Source: Rhabdophis nuchalis (taxonomy: Eukaryota; Chordata; Lepidosauria; Squamata; Natricidae). Taken from it: a DNA stretch of 64,000 nt. This document shows, in pieces, positions 63,415 to 64,000 of this stretch. The notes below the pieces were generated by a model that saw only the letters and a program-made list of their open reading frames with translations, was not told the DNA's origin and made no database searches. The stretch is taken from contig CM077651.1 in the NCBI GenBank assembly GCA_039707465.1, forward strand, positions 21,573,019-21,637,018, written 5' to 3'. The position numbers were made by a program, and so were the translations under genes. The first letter of the stretch is position 1. Every line of letters starts with the position of its first letter.

Positions 63415-63640
63415 TGTGATCTACAAAATCAACTGTAATCATTGCAACCGATTCTACGTGGCACAAACATCATGTTCTGAAGTTCACCAAGAACGGAAGA
63501 AGCTTCTTGAATGAGAAGTGAAATGTTTTCAAGGGGGTGGAAAAAACCAAGAAAGTGCACTTGAGTTTTGGAAAATTGCCTTTGGGACAACCATGGCCTG
63601 GATGATTGAGAATCTCCATAAACAATCATCCCATCACATG
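63415..63640 (+). mobile_element. Penelope-like element fragment with GIY-YIG remnant
   Basis: One frame reads YKINCNHCNRFYVAQT (63423-63470), which matches the Cys-rich lead-in and YVGQTG start of the GIY-YIG endonuclease of Penelope-like elements, here with Ala for Gly. The sequence then passes into a 3' UTR (GAAGCTTCTTGAATGAGAAG; GCCTTTGGGACAACCATGGC; GAGAATCTCCAT) shared with 42281-42612. Most of the endonuclease and all of the RT are missing. Confidence 0.6.
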
Positions 63641-64000
63641 GTGTCAAAATGTGACTCAAGAAGTAGTCGACCACTGAATTAAACTCTTTTGTTTTCTGTT
63701 TACATTTTGAAAGATTCAACCAATGTCATTTCCTATTACCAAAAACCTTCGTTCTACTTATTTATCGATTATTTTTTCTGAATTTAATAGAATGATTTGT
63801 GTTTCAGCGGTGAGATCATTGCAAAGATTGTAGATATTAAATATGGGCTCTCCAGCCTGCAGAATGGGTATCTTAACAGCTGAATTAAAATACCATTTGA
63901 AAATTCTATAGCTCCCCTGGATTTTGATTCCTAAATTTGAATTGCAGGGCTTAATTACAAGAGTTGTGGAACAATTGATTTTTCTTGGTGAATATAATGC
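63641..64000. other. No gene recognised
   Basis: AT-rich sequence to the end of the window. Confidence 0.4.

Overview
The window is vertebrate nuclear DNA made almost entirely of transposable elements, simple repeats and unrecognised single-copy-looking sequence. No host protein-coding exon, rRNA, functional tRNA gene or CRISPR array could be supported. Bov-B LINEs, SINEs ending in ACCTTT-type tails that match my memory of the Sauria family, CR1 LINEs whose 3' ends run into ATTCT or AATAC pentamers, an R4/Dong-like LINE, many hAT-type MITEs and long GATA arrays together point to a squamate reptile, most probably an advanced (colubroid) snake. The species cannot be fixed from the sequence. Family names come from recognition of motifs and remembered consensus sequences, not from a database search.

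Layout. 1-5 kb: a decayed L2-like LINE, a 108-bp tandem duplication, an LTR-like fragment, a decayed CR1 reverse transcriptase and two L2-like 3' ends. 5-12.5 kb: MITEs, a solo LTR-like element, an inverted pair of MIR-like SINEs and a 0.4-kb pyrimidine tract. 13-25 kb: a CR1 LINE split by a solo LTR with a perfect 5-bp target duplication, several MITE families, a Sauria-type SINE and a hAT element with a perfect 8-bp duplication. 25-31 kb: an old L2-like fragment, an R4-like LINE ending in GAA repeats, hAT MITEs and an L2-like 3' end. 31.9-35.4 kb: an L2-like LINE with an uninterrupted endonuclease-reverse transcriptase frame (992 codons) lying inside a hAT MITE. 36.4-38.4 kb: an L1-type element carrying an intact ORF1 but no ORF2, with 5' UTR, short 3' UTR and poly(A). 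38.4-58.7 kb: MITEs, Sauria and other tRNA-derived SINEs, an inverted pair of Bov-B fragments, Penelope-like fragments, a (TC)63 tract and several clear nested insertions. 59-62.4 kb: a dense cluster of tRNA-derived SINE copies, head-to-tail and head-to-head, among ATTT, GATA, CA and TA repeats. The remainder is unremarkable.

How the parts relate. The two intact frames are both retrotransposon proteins: an L2-clade ORF2-type protein and an L1 ORF1 RNA chaperone. The non-autonomous elements have plausible partners in the window: Sauria SINEs with Bov-B, a tRNA-like SINE carrying a CR1 tail with CR1, and truncated L2-like 3' ends with the intact L2-like LINE. Several nestings give relative ages: MITE before L2-like LINE (31.9 and 43.2 kb), CR1 before LTR (15.2 kb) and CR1 before L2-like LINE (57.2 kb). 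I found no convincing undescribed biological system. The most unusual items are the ORF1-only L1 element and the palindromic SINE cluster.
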